64,000 bases of DNA, taken from NCBI GenBank assembly GCA_030584185.1, contig CP129495.1:1595469-1659468 (forward strand). Reading direction: 5' to 3'. Origin of the DNA: Acidimicrobiia bacterium (GTDB taxonomy: Bacteria; Actinomycetota; Acidimicrobiia; Spongiisociales; UBA11373). Positions 41,224 to 50,345 of the stretch are shown here, piece by piece. Each line of letters starts with the position of its first letter. The first letter of the stretch is position 1. Position numbers and translations under genes: made by a program. Under the pieces are notes generated by a model. It worked only from the letters and a program-made list of their open reading frames with translations, was not told the DNA's origin and searched no databases.

Positions 41224-42104
41224 CCTTGGACGAGCTGATCGCCGCCGCCGCAGCAGCCACCGGGATGCCCGAGAGCATGGTCAAGCGTTCCGCCGCCGCC
41301 CGGGCCAAGGCGCAGGGAACCACCGTCGAGGCCGTCCTCGCCGAATGGGCCGGCGTGCCGGTACCCGAAGGAGCCGCCTCCGCCGCTCCGGCCGGCGAGA
41401 AGGCTCCCGCCGACGAGGCCGAGGCGGCCGGGGAAACCGGCTCCGGTTTCGAAGTGGAGGTGAAGGGCGAAGCCCCGCCGGCGTCCAAGGAGCCGGCACC
41501 TGCTGCCGAGGAGCCTCGGGATGAGCCTGCCGAGGACCTTGTCGTGCCGGCCGGAGCCATCCCCAGATGGCTGGCCGCCCTCTTCGTGGTGGTGCCGGCG
41601 ATGGCGCTCGCCTACCTGGCCTTCTTCCCCAACGGGCCCAACTGTGGCGATGCCGGGCTGCTGGCGATCGATCCGGTCTCGGGCGAGGCTGTGAACTGCG
41701 ACGGCAGCGCCTTCGGATCCAGCGACAAGGACTTCTTCGCCATCGGCCAGGAGGTCTACACCTCGGCAGGATGCACCGCCTGTCACGGAGCCACCGGTGG
41801 CGGCGCCGGCACCTTCCCGGCGTTCACCGGCGGGGCCCTGCTCACGACCTTCCCCGGTGGGTACTGCTCGGATCAGACCGAGTGGATCCGGCTGGGGTCG
41901 ATCGGATGGCCCGAGGAGACCTACGGCGCCCCGGGCAAGCCGGTGGGCGGTTCGGGAAGCGCCATGCCGGGTTTCGGGAGCACACTCAGCGACGAGGAGC
42001 TGGCAGCGGTGGCCCTGTACGAGCGGGTGGCCTTCGGGGGCGAGGACCTGGAAGCGGCCGAGGCCGACTGTTTCGCCACCGCAGAAGCCGCTGCCGGGGA
42101 CTGA
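41220..42104 (+). CDS. Membrane-anchored monohaem cytochrome c with N-terminal helical domain
   Basis: 294 residues from GTG 41220, overlapping the upstream gene by 4 bases (GTGA). The first 45 residues (MPESMVKRSAAARAKAQG, then EAVLAEWAGV) match the N-terminal domain of the PetD-like protein. A long acidic linker, one membrane helix (about 119-140) and a cytochrome c domain with CTACH and distal Met in AMPGFG follow. The helical domain is on the cytoplasmic side. Probably a partner of the CcoN-CcoO fusion. Confidence 0.88.
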   Translation: MTLDELIAAAAAATGMPESMVKRSAAARAKAQGTTVEAVLAEWAGVPVPEGAASAAPAGEKAPADEAEAAGETGSGFEVEVKGEAPPASKEPAPAAEEPRDEPAEDLVVPAGAIPRWLAALFVVVPAMALAYLAFFPNGPNCGDAGLLAIDPVSGEAVNCDGSAFGSSDKDFFAIGQEVYTSAGCTACHGATGGGAGTFPAFTGGALLTTFPGGYCSDQTEWIRLGSIGWPEETYGAPGKPVGGSGSAMPGFGSTLSDEELAAVALYERVAFGGEDLEAAEADCFATAEAAAGD

Positions 42105-42118
42105 AACGGGCGGGCCCT

Positions 42119-43135
42119 CTAGGCGCCGCCGACCACCCGACCGACCGTCGTGACCGCGGCGGCCACGGCAGCATCGTCGACCCCGAGATGGGTCACCATC
42201 CTCACCCGTCCCTGGATTCCAGAGGCGCGTACCCCTTCGAGCCGCAGGGCGTCTAGGAACTCCCCGAGCGTCCTGCCTGGAGGCGGATCGAAGTAGACCA
42301 TGTTGGTCTCGGGGGCCGACACCGCCAGCCCGACCTCGGAGAGCCCCCCTGCGAGACGGGCGGCGTTGGCGTGGTCTTCGGTGAGGCGGTCCAGGTTGTG
42401 TTCCAGCCCATGGAGTGCCGCCGCCGCCAGGATCCCCGACTGGCGCATGGCCCCGCCGTACATGTACTTGAAGCGGGTGGCCTCGGCGATGAACTCCTCG
42501 CTTCCGGCGATCGCCGCCCCACCCGGGCCGCCCAGACCCTTGGAGAAGTCCACCCAGATCGAGTCTGCCGGGGCCGCCCAGCGATCGGCCGGCACCCCGG
42601 TGGCGACGACCGCGTTGAACAGACGGGCACCGTCGACATGCACCCTCGCCCCGCTCCGCCTCCCCAGGTCGCAGACGGCGAGGTACTCGTCCAGCGGCCA
42701 CACCGTCCCCCCGGCGAAGTTGTGGGTCTGCTCCAGGCTCACCACCGAAGTCCGGGGCTGGTATAGGCTTCCCGGGTCCAGGGCCGCCCCCAGCTGCTCG
42801 GCGGTGAACCACCCCGACTCGGTGGCGATGGGCTCGTAGACGATCCCCGACAGCACCGCCGACCCGCCTGCCTCGGAGCGGAACAGGTGGGCCCGGTGGT
42901 CGCAGACCACCGCATCCCCGGGTCGGGTGAGGGCGGAGATCCCGACCTTGTTGCACATCGAACCCGACGGAAGGAAGGCGGCCTTCTCCATCCCGAGGAT
43001 CTCGGCCACGCGTTCCTCCAGGCGGCGGGTCGTGGGGTCCTCCCCGAGTTGCTCGTCGCCTACATCGGCTTCCGCCATCGCCTTGCGCATCCCGCGGTCG
43101 GGAAGGGTGTGGGTGTCGGAGAACAGGTCGATCAT
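42119..43135 (-). CDS. ltaE: Low-specificity L-threonine aldolase
   Basis: 338 residues from ATG 43135. Fold type I PLP enzyme with the family N-terminus IDLFSDTHTLPDRGMRKAM, the His-rich CDHRAHLFRSEAGG, VHVDGARLFNA and the Schiff-base Lys in DFSKGLGGPGGA. It cleaves threonine or allo-threonine to glycine and acetaldehyde. Convergent with the cytochrome gene. Confidence 0.9.
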   Translation of the reverse strand: MIDLFSDTHTLPDRGMRKAMAEADVGDEQLGEDPTTRRLEERVAEILGMEKAAFLPSGSMCNKVGISALTRPGDAVVCDHRAHLFRSEAGGSAVLSGIVYEPIATESGWFTAEQLGAALDPGSLYQPRTSVVSLEQTHNFAGGTVWPLDEYLAVCDLGRRSGARVHVDGARLFNAVVATGVPADRWAAPADSIWVDFSKGLGGPGGAAIAGSEEFIAEATRFKYMYGGAMRQSGILAAAALHGLEHNLDRLTEDHANAARLAGGLSEVGLAVSAPETNMVYFDPPPGRTLGEFLDALRLEGVRASGIQGRVRMVTHLGVDDAAVAAAVTTVGRVVGGA

Positions 43136-43202
43136 GAGGATGGCAACGATAGGGCTAGCCGATCCCGGGAGTGCCGGTGAGACACCTAGCCTGCTGGGCT
43201 CC

Positions 43203-44438
43203 ATGGTCAAGAGAGACGTCCTCGTCGTAGGAGGCGGTCCGGGTGGTTCGGCGGCGGCACACTGGCTGGCCCGCGCCGGGTACTCGGTCGTGCTCGTGGA
43301 GAAGAAGGAGTATCCACGGGAGAAGACCTGTGGTGACGGCCTCACTCCCCGGTCGATCCACCAGCTCACGGAGATGGGGTTCGACTTCGACGCCGCCGAG
43401 TTCCACCGGGTAGACGGCCTGCGGGCCTACGCCGGCGAGCTGGTGCTCGAGATGGAGTGGCCGGACCATCCGGTCTATCCGGCGTGGGGAGGCGTGATCA
43501 GGCGTGCCGACCTGGATCAGCAGGTGGCGGGGCTCGCCGAAAAGCAGGGTGTCGAGGTCATCCAGCACACCACGGCGCATCCGGTCATGGAGGGCGGCCG
43601 GATCGCCGCCGTGGAGTTGAGTTCGGGTGGCGGGGTCGACCGGATCACCCCCGGGTTCGTGGTCGTGGCCGACGGCTCACTCTCCAGATTCGGCAGGGCG
43701 CTCGGAGCGGTCCGGGACCGCCGACTTCCGTACGGCCTGGCGGCTCGGGCCTACTTCTCCAGCCCGATGTCGTCGGACGGGTTCATGGAGAGCCAGCTCA
43801 ACCTGCACGACGAGGCCGGGGCCACCGTGCCCGGGTACGGGTGGGTGTTCCCGATGGGCGACGGCACCGTCAACATCGGGGTGGGCGTCCTCTCCACATT
43901 CCATCGCTGGAAGGAGCTGAACACCTCGACCCTGATGCGGGCCATGGTCGCCTCCGCCCCGCCCCATTGGGAGGTGGGCCCGGAGTCTCAACTGGGTGAG
44001 GAACGGGGAGGCAAGCTGCCCATGTCGTTCTCCGTGGGACCGCTGGTGGGTCGCAACTGGGTGCTGGTGGGCGACGCCGCCGGGGCGATCAATCCGTTCA
44101 ACGGAGAGGGCATCGCCTATGCCTACGAGACGGGGAGGATGGCTGCGAGCCATGTCGCCGCTGCCCTGGAGTCGGGCGAGCCCGGCCGGTTGTGGGGATA
44201 TCGCGACGAGGTGGTGGACACCTACGACCAGTACTACCGCGTGGCTCGGGCGTTCGTGCGAGCCGTGGGTCGCCCCGGCGTGATGCGCGCACTGACCAGG
44301 ACCGGGCTGCGCAACCGGACCCTCATGGAATGGACGCTGCGGGTGATGGCCAACCTGCTCCGGCCCGGCGAGCGCCACCTCGCCGAGGCGGCTTTCGGGA
44401 TGGTGGAGCGGTTGGTAAGGCTGGGCCCCGAGCCGTAG
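43203..44438 (+). CDS. Geranylgeranyl-reductase-family FAD enzyme (menaquinone reductase MenJ-like)
   Basis: 411 residues. FAD-binding GGGPGGSAAAHWLARAGY, the signature EKTCGDGLTPRS, and the GDAAGAINPFNGEGI motif are all present. This family saturates prenyl chains. In actinobacteria the member near the nuo operon (MenJ) reduces one double bond in the menaquinone tail. The position 1.2 kb before nuoA fits that role. A -10-like TAGCCT (43187-43192) lies 10 bases before the ATG. Confidence 0.88.
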   Translation: MVKRDVLVVGGGPGGSAAAHWLARAGYSVVLVEKKEYPREKTCGDGLTPRSIHQLTEMGFDFDAAEFHRVDGLRAYAGELVLEMEWPDHPVYPAWGGVIRRADLDQQVAGLAEKQGVEVIQHTTAHPVMEGGRIAAVELSSGGGVDRITPGFVVVADGSLSRFGRALGAVRDRRLPYGLAARAYFSSPMSSDGFMESQLNLHDEAGATVPGYGWVFPMGDGTVNIGVGVLSTFHRWKELNTSTLMRAMVASAPPHWEVGPESQLGEERGGKLPMSFSVGPLVGRNWVLVGDAAGAINPFNGEGIAYAYETGRMAASHVAAALESGEPGRLWGYRDEVVDTYDQYYRVARAFVRAVGRPGVMRALTRTGLRNRTLMEWTLRVMANLLRPGERHLAEAAFGMVERLVRLGPEP

Positions 44439-44514
44439 GTCGAGGAGCCTCCTGACCCGAGAATGCGCGAGCGGCGACCGGCGTTCTCCGGCCCCTGGAT
44501 CGCGAGGGCCCCGT

Positions 44515-45024
44515 TCAGCGGTCGAGGTCGACCCCGTCGATCGTGACCCCTTCGATCCACCCTCCCTGGCGCCTGTCGAGATCCATGAAGAGCTCGACCA
44601 TGCCCACGGTGGTGAAGCCCATCGCCTTGAAGGCTGCCAGGGCGGCGGTGTTGCGGGCGACCGGTCGCACGGAGATCGAGGACTCGCCGATCCTGTGGCA
44701 CTCGTCGAGAACCCGTCCCAGGAGTGCCCCGCCCACGCCTGCGCCGCGGTGGGTCGCGCCGACCACCATCGGCTCGACCTCCACACCGTCGCGATCGGTG
44801 CGCTGCAGGCCGACCAGGCCGACCACCACCCCGTCGACGACCGCCACCCAGGTGCCCAGCCGAAGCGGTGATGCCAGATGGCGGTCCCAGTCGCCGCCAG
44901 GATCGTCGCCACCGATGCCCGGGGCGCCGTAGATCAGGCGGTGATGCTCGGTGAGTTCCACCCACAGGGAGCGGCAGGCGTCGTACTGCTCCGAGGAGTA
45001 GGGGACGATCCGGGGGCTGCTCAT
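44515..45024 (-). CDS. GNAT-family N-acetyltransferase
   Basis: 169 residues from ATG 45024; the longer frame to 45072 runs into the terminator hairpin. The acetyl-CoA motif is seen in [13 protein letters not shown] (pattern R/Q-x2-G-x-G/A), followed by [18 protein letters not shown] and an ELFMDLDR end. Substrate unknown. Confidence 0.85.
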   Translation of the reverse strand: MSSPRIVPYSSEQYDACRSLWVELTEHHRLIYGAPGIGGDDPGGDWDRHLASPLRLGTWVAVVDGVVVGLVGLQRTDRDGVEVEPMVVGATHRGAGVGGALLGRVLDECHRIGESSISVRPVARNTAALAAFKAMGFTTVGMVELFMDLDRRQGGWIEGVTIDGVDLDR

Positions 45025-45070
45025 CGGGTCAAAGGTAGGCGCCTCCACCGGGAGCAGGGTCCTGGCGCGC

Positions 45071-45101
45071 AACTGGCCGGCCCCATGGGGGCCGGCCAGT
45101 T
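45071..45101 (-). terminator. Terminator hairpin after the DUF1761 gene
   Basis: Perfect 14-bp stem AACTGGCCGGCCCC (45071-45084) with its complement (45088-45101) and loop ATG. It begins 16 bases after the DUF1761 stop. Confidence 0.8.
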
Positions 45102-45117
45102 GGCAACGGTGTCGGTG

Positions 45118-45552
45118 TCAGGCGACCAGGTCCTGCACCCACGAGGCCAGTGCGATCCCGACGACGGCGAAGCCGGCATCGATGGCGAAGCCGGTCCACG
45201 ACTTCTTCAGCCAGATCACCGAGCTCACGGCGAAGGCGCCTACCACGAAGATCCCGAGTGCCAGCGACGACATCACCAGCGTCTCGAACGACGCCGGGTT
45301 CTGGAACGCCACATGGAGCGCCGGGATGAAGTAGGCGATTCCGATGTTGAGCACGAGGAACTGGACGAACCCGAGGATCATCTCCTTGGGCTCGAACGAT
45401 CCGTCGGCCGACACGTTGTTCTCCCGTGCCCAGGCCTTGCCGAGGAGCGGCCCGTACCAGAGCCACCCGAGTACGAAGATGGCCACGGTGCCCGCAAGCA
45501 CCGCCAGCCAGTCGAGGTCTCCGAGCGAGTCGAAGAAGTTGCTGAACGTCAC
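45118..45552 (-). CDS. DUF1761 membrane protein
   Basis: 144 residues with four membrane segments. The N-terminal [19 protein letters not shown] is the hallmark of DUF1761 and the C-terminal [10 protein letters not shown] completes the family length. Function unknown. Single-gene unit, divergent from nuoA and followed by a strong hairpin. Confidence 0.85.
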   Translation of the reverse strand: MTFSNFFDSLGDLDWLAVLAGTVAIFVLGWLWYGPLLGKAWARENNVSADGSFEPKEMILGFVQFLVLNIGIAYFIPALHVAFQNPASFETLVMSSLALGIFVVGAFAVSSVIWLKKSWTGFAIDAGFAVVGIALASWVQDLVA

Positions 45553-45682
45553 GGTCTTCCCTTCCGGTCGGTTGCAGCCCGGACGCTAACTGACGACGGA
45601 GGGCCGCGTCGGGCAGAACGCTCGGTTTCGACCGGCCGGAACGGGGACCTAATCTCCGCCGCGACCGTCACAACCCGGAGAC

Positions 45683-46099
45683 ATGTCGCTCACCGCGTAC
45701 CTCCCCATCGCCATCATGTTCGGGATCGTGGTCGCCTTCGCCGTGATCTCGGTGCTGGCCTCCCGGCTGCTCACCGTCAGCCGGCCCACCCCGGAGAAGC
45801 TGGAGCCGTACGAGTGCGGCATCGTCCCACTGCAGGAACCGGTTCAGCGCTTTCCGGTGAGGTTCTATCTGGTGGCGATGCTGTTCGTCCTGTTCGACAT
45901 CGAGATCGTTTTCCTGTTCGCCTGGGCCGTGGTGTTCCACAGCCTCGGTTGGTACGGGGTCGGCGCCGTGGGAGTGTTCACGCTGCTGCTCATCGAGACC
46001 CTGGTGTACGTTTGGAAGCGCGGGGCGCTCGACTGGAACGTCCCCGTGCGGCAGCGGTATCGGGCAGAGGCCACCGAGCCTCTCGGGGAGGCCGCCTAG
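45683..46099 (+). CDS. nuoA: NADH-quinone oxidoreductase subunit A
   Basis: 138 residues, three membrane helices. The loop has the conserved [11 protein letters not shown] and [18 protein letters not shown]. It is the first gene of the 14-gene complex I operon. GGAG precedes the ATG, and a -10-like TAATCT lies at 45650-45655. Confidence 0.95.
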   Translation: MSLTAYLPIAIMFGIVVAFAVISVLASRLLTVSRPTPEKLEPYECGIVPLQEPVQRFPVRFYLVAMLFVLFDIEIVFLFAWAVVFHSLGWYGVGAVGVFTLLLIETLVYVWKRGALDWNVPVRQRYRAEATEPLGEAA

Positions 46100-46572
46100 T
46101 GGCTGGGGCGTCGGGGCCGCCGAACCTGCTCACCGCCACCCTGGAGAAGGCGGTGGCCTGGGCTCGTACCCGCTCCATGTGGCCCGCCTCGTTCGGGCTG
46201 GCGTGCTGCGCCATCGAGATGATGGCCACCGGCGCCGCCCACAACGACCTGGCCCGATTCGGAATGGAGGTGTTTCGCGCCTCCCCGCGCCAGGCCGACC
46301 TGATGATCGTGGCGGGCAGGGTGTCGCAGAAGATGGCTCCGGTCCTTCGCCAGGTGTACGACCAGATGCCCGAGCCCAAGTGGGTGATCTCGATGGGTGC
46401 CTGCGCTTCGAGTGGGGGAATGTTCAACAACTACGCCCTGGTGCAGGGTGTCGACCAGGTGGTGCCGGTCGACGTCTACGTGCCGGGGTGCCCGCCGGGG
46501 CCACAGTCGCTGATGCACGGCATCCTCACCCTCCACGAACAGGTGCGGGCTGCCGCAGGGAGGCGAGCGTGA
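46099..46572 (+). CDS. nuoB: NADH-quinone oxidoreductase subunit B
   Basis: 157 residues from GTG 46099 (one-base overlap with nuoA). Ligands of cluster N2 are seen: the tandem Cys in [26 protein letters not shown] and VPGCPPGPQ. Confidence 0.96.
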   Translation: MAGASGPPNLLTATLEKAVAWARTRSMWPASFGLACCAIEMMATGAAHNDLARFGMEVFRASPRQADLMIVAGRVSQKMAPVLRQVYDQMPEPKWVISMGACASSGGMFNNYALVQGVDQVVPVDVYVPGCPPGPQSLMHGILTLHEQVRAAAGRRA

Positions 46573-47039
46573 GCGAGCGCATCGACGCCCTGGTGGCCGG
46601 CTTCCCGGGGGCCTCGGTCGAGGACTCCCTCGGGCAGGCGGTGGTGCGCCTGCCGCGCGAGTCGATGGCCGCCTTCGCCGAGTCGGCACGCGGCGCCGGC
46701 TTCGACACCTGGATCGATCTCTGCGGCGTCGATCACCTCACCCGCAGCCCGAGGTTCGAGGTCGTCGTGCATCTGCTCTCGCTCGAACCTCCCGAGTTGC
46801 TTCGCATCCTCGTCGGAGTGCCCGCCGAGGATCCGGTGGTCCCCACGCTTACCGGCGTGTTCGCCGGAGCCAACTTCTTCGAGCGCGAGGCGTTCGACTT
46901 GTTCGGGATCGAGTTCGAGGGCCATCCCGACCTGACCAGGATCCTGCTCCCCGACGAGTGGGTGGGCCATCCGCTTCGCAAGGACGCTGCGGTGGGATCG
47001 GTTCCGGTGCAGTTCAAGGAAGCGAACCGAGCGACGTGA
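46569..47039 (+). CDS. nuoC: NADH-quinone oxidoreductase subunit C
   Basis: 156 residues from GTG 46569. The 30-kDa subunit signature [18 protein letters not shown] is present, ending with a short tail. 4-base overlaps with nuoB and nuoD. Confidence 0.94.
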   Translation: MSERIDALVAGFPGASVEDSLGQAVVRLPRESMAAFAESARGAGFDTWIDLCGVDHLTRSPRFEVVVHLLSLEPPELLRILVGVPAEDPVVPTLTGVFAGANFFEREAFDLFGIEFEGHPDLTRILLPDEWVGHPLRKDAAVGSVPVQFKEANRAT

Positions 47040-48466
47040 GCAAACCCCCCGACCTCGTTACCGGAGACCTGGAGGCGCCGCATGGCGCCCAGGTCGGCCC
47101 GTCGGCTGGTCCCGCCTCCGCAGGCTCCGGCCGCACCGCCATGCACGACCTATGGCTTACCGGCACCGACACCCCTGCCGACCTCGCCGGGTTCACCTCG
47201 GAGGGCGGCCAGGAGATGGTTCCCGATGAGTCGGAGGCGACCCGCAAGGCGCAGATGGGCACCTCGGTCCTCGACGACTACGACACCGCCGGCAGCGACG
47301 ACGACGAGACCCAGATCGTCAACCTCGGCCCGCAGCATCCGGCCACCCACGGGGTGCTACGGCTCCAGGTGGAGATGGATGGCGAGACCATTCGTCGCGT
47401 CAAGCCGATCATCGGCTACCTCCACACCGGGATGGAGAAGACGGCCGAGGCCCTCACCTTCATGCAGGGCCCGACCAACGTCACCCGGATGGACTATCTC
47501 TCGCCCCTGCACAACGAGCTGTGCTTCTCGCTTGCGACGGAGCGATTGCTCGGTGTCGAGGTGCCGGTGCGCGCCCAGGCGATCCGCATCCTGATGACCG
47601 AGTTGAACCGGGTGGCCAGCCACCTGCTGTGGAGCGCCACCACCGGCATGGACATCGGGGCCATCTCGATGATGCTCTACGGGTGGCGCGACCGGGAGCT
47701 GGTCCTCGGCTTCTTCGAGAAGACGACCGGACTGCGGATGAACCACAACTACATCCGCCCCGGGGGCGTCGCCGCCGATCTACCCGACGGCTGGGAGGAC
47801 GACATAACCGGCATCGTCACCGGCGTGGAGCGGGGCCTCGCCGAGTACGAGGAGCTGCTTCTCGGCAACCCGATCTTCCTGGAACGAACAGTTGGCGTCG
47901 GGTTGGTCACCGCCGACGAGTGCCGCGCCTACGGGGTCACCGGCCCGGTGGCGCGCGCCTCCGGGATCGACTACGACGTGCGCACCCACTTCCCGTACTC
48001 GGGCATCGAGCAATACCAGTTCGAGGTCCCGGTGTTCTCCGGCTGCGACGTGCACGATCGGTTCCTGGTCCGCTTCGAGGAGATCCGCCAGTCCCTCCGG
48101 ATCGTGGAGCAGGTACGCGACACCATCCCTGCAGGGGACTGGCGCACCGAGGACCGCAAGGTGACGCCGCCGCCCCGGGCCCGCATAGACCAGTCGATGG
48201 AGGCCCTGATCCACCATTTCAAGATCTTCACCGAAGGGTTCAAGGTCCCTGCCGGGGAGACCTACCAGGCCGTGGAGTCGGCGCGCGGCGAGTTGGGGAT
48301 GTACCTGGTCTCGTCCGGAGGGTCGAAGCCGTGGCGACTCCACGTTCGCGGGCCCTCGTTCGCCAACCTGCAGGCGGTTCCGGCGATGCTCGCCGGATCG
48401 CTCCTTGCCGACACCATCGCCACCCTCGCCTCGGTGGACACGGTGATCGGGGACGTGGACCGATGA
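47036..48466 (+). CDS. nuoD: NADH-quinone oxidoreductase subunit D
   Basis: 476 residues from GTG 47036. The core begins at NLGPQHPATHG, about residue 100, and includes GYLHTGMEK and the quinone-site His. The roughly 95-residue N-terminal extension is rich in Gly/Ala/Asp and looks disordered, longer than usual. A later start inside it is possible, but the GTGA overlap with nuoC supports 47036. Confidence 0.93.
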   Translation: MSKPPDLVTGDLEAPHGAQVGPSAGPASAGSGRTAMHDLWLTGTDTPADLAGFTSEGGQEMVPDESEATRKAQMGTSVLDDYDTAGSDDDETQIVNLGPQHPATHGVLRLQVEMDGETIRRVKPIIGYLHTGMEKTAEALTFMQGPTNVTRMDYLSPLHNELCFSLATERLLGVEVPVRAQAIRILMTELNRVASHLLWSATTGMDIGAISMMLYGWRDRELVLGFFEKTTGLRMNHNYIRPGGVAADLPDGWEDDITGIVTGVERGLAEYEELLLGNPIFLERTVGVGLVTADECRAYGVTGPVARASGIDYDVRTHFPYSGIEQYQFEVPVFSGCDVHDRFLVRFEEIRQSLRIVEQVRDTIPAGDWRTEDRKVTPPPRARIDQSMEALIHHFKIFTEGFKVPAGETYQAVESARGELGMYLVSSGGSKPWRLHVRGPSFANLQAVPAMLAGSLLADTIATLASVDTVIGDVDR

Positions 48467-49068
48467 TCTGGGACGCCTCCGCCGACGAGCGGGCCGAGGC
48501 GATCATCGCCCGCTATCCGGATCGTCGCTCGGCGGTGATGCCCCTCCTCTACCTGGTGATGGGGATCGAAGGACGGCTCACCGAGGAGGGGATGCGGCAG
48601 GTGGGGGTCCTCACCGGGATGACTCCGGTGCAGGTGGAGTCGGTGGCGTCGTTCTACAACATGTTCAAGCAGGAGGTGGGCGCCCATCTGGTGTCGGTGT
48701 GCCGATCGATCTCGTGTCACCTGCGCGGCGCCGGCGAGGTGCTCGACGCAGCCGTCGATGCCGCCGGCACCCATCCTGGCGGCACTTCGGAAGATGGGAC
48801 GGTCACCGTCGAGTCGGCGGAGTGCATCGGTGCCTGCGGGGGCGCACCTGCGATCCAGGTCGATTACGAGACGGTGGAAGGGCTCACCCCGGAGAAGGTC
48901 GCCGAGCTGGTTCACTGGCTGCGCCAGGCGAAACCCGCCGAGGTACGCGGCGACGACCTTCAGGAGCGTTTCGGCGGCGACCGGGCCTTCGACTGGGGCC
49001 CGGAGGAGGAGGCTGCTGCTCGGGGCCCGTTCCCGGCGTTCGAGCCGTTCGGGACGGTGGCGCCGTGA
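48463..49068 (+). CDS. nuoE: NADH-quinone oxidoreductase subunit E
   Basis: 201 residues. The thioredoxin-like [2Fe-2S] domain has CRSISC and ECIGAC as cluster ligands. An acidic/aromatic C-terminal extension of about 40 residues goes beyond the standard family end. 4-base overlaps with its neighbours. Confidence 0.94.
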   Translation: MIWDASADERAEAIIARYPDRRSAVMPLLYLVMGIEGRLTEEGMRQVGVLTGMTPVQVESVASFYNMFKQEVGAHLVSVCRSISCHLRGAGEVLDAAVDAAGTHPGGTSEDGTVTVESAECIGACGGAPAIQVDYETVEGLTPEKVAELVHWLRQAKPAEVRGDDLQERFGGDRAFDWGPEEEAAARGPFPAFEPFGTVAP

Positions 49069-50345
49069 AGATCCTCACCGAACGGATGGAGGCCCACCGC
49101 GAGGACTCGCACACCCTGAAGCGGTATCTCGAGACGGGCGGTTACAAGGCACTGGAGAAGGCGCTGGCGATGGAGCCCGACGACCTGATCGCCGAGATCA
49201 AGTCGTCCAACCTCAAGGGCCGTGGTGGTGCCGGCTTCCCCACCGGTGTCAAGTGGGGCTTCCTCGCCTCCGCCCAGCCCCGCTACCTGGTGATCAACGC
49301 CGACGAGTCGGAGCCGGGCACCTTCAAGGACCGCCAACTCCTCGAGCGGGACCCGCACCAGCTGGTCGAGGGCATCGTCATCACCGCCTACGCCCTCGGC
49401 GTCAACCATGCCTTCGTCTACGTCAGAGGCGAGTACGCCCGACCGGCGCGTCGCGTGCAGCGGGCGGTCGAAGAGGCATACGCCGCCGGCTACCTGGGCA
49501 GGTCGGTGATGGGGGGAGGCTTCTCGCTCGAGGTGACCGTTCATCTCGGCGGTGGGGCGTACATCTGCGGCGAGGAGACCGCTCTGCTCAACAGCCTGGA
49601 GGGGAAGCGGGGAGAGCCACGGATCAAGCCCCCGTTCCCCGCAGTCGCCGGGCTGTACTCCCGTCCCACGATCGTCAACAACGTGGAGACGCTGTCCAAT
49701 CTGCCCTGGATCGTGCTCAACGGCGGGGCCGCCTACGACGCCATCGGGCCCGAGGGCTCGCGGGGCACGCGGTTGTTCTCTCTGTCCGGCCACGTGGCGC
49801 GGCCCGGCAACCACGAGGTCGTCATGGGAATGACCTGGCGCGACATGATCTACGGACTGGGCGGGGGCATTCGCGACGGCCGGGAGCTCAAGTGCTGGAT
49901 CCCGGGCGGTGCATCCGCCCCCTGGTTCACGCCGGCGATGCTCGACGAGCCGGTCACCAACGACGACGCCGCCCGCCTCGGTTCGATGCTCGGGTCGGGG
50001 GCGGTCGTGGTCATGGACGAGACCACCAACGTGGTCTCGGCGGCCCTCAGCATCGTGCGCTTCTTCGCCCACGAGTCCTGCGGGCAGTGCACTCCCTGTC
50101 GCGAGGGGACCACATGGTTGGAGAGGATCCTGCAACGGATCATCTCAGGCAGCGGCCGTCGCGCCGATCTCGACCTGCTGCTCGAGGTTGGCGGCGGCAT
50201 CAGCGCCGGGCTGAGATGGCCGCCGGTGATGACCACGATCTGCCCTCTCGGCCCGTCGGCGGTGTCGCCGATCGTCTCGATCATGACCCACTTCCGCGAC
50301 GAGGTGGCGGCGATGATCCCGGAGGGGGTGGGCAGCGGTGGCTGA
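49065..50345 (+). CDS. nuoF: NADH-quinone oxidoreductase subunit F
   Basis: 426 residues from GTG 49065. FMN/NADH-binding GRGGAGFPTG and NADESEPGTFKDR, and the [4Fe-4S] site ESCGQCTPCREG with the later Cys in TTICPLG. It binds NADH and passes electrons to NuoE and NuoG. Confidence 0.96.
   Translation: MKILTERMEAHREDSHTLKRYLETGGYKALEKALAMEPDDLIAEIKSSNLKGRGGAGFPTGVKWGFLASAQPRYLVINADESEPGTFKDRQLLERDPHQLVEGIVITAYALGVNHAFVYVRGEYARPARRVQRAVEEAYAAGYLGRSVMGGGFSLEVTVHLGGGAYICGEETALLNSLEGKRGEPRIKPPFPAVAGLYSRPTIVNNVETLSNLPWIVLNGGAAYDAIGPEGSRGTRLFSLSGHVARPGNHEVVMGMTWRDMIYGLGGGIRDGRELKCWIPGGASAPWFTPAMLDEPVTNDDAARLGSMLGSGAVVVMDETTNVVSAALSIVRFFAHESCGQCTPCREGTTWLERILQRIISGSGRRADLDLLLEVGGGISAGLRWPPVMTTICPLGPSAVSPIVSIMTHFRDEVAAMIPEGVGSGG

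Noticed and set aside
44439-44456. Small hairpin after the MenJ-like gene
   Set aside because: The stem is short with a bulge and a tiny loop; it cannot be separated from chance in this GC-rich DNA.
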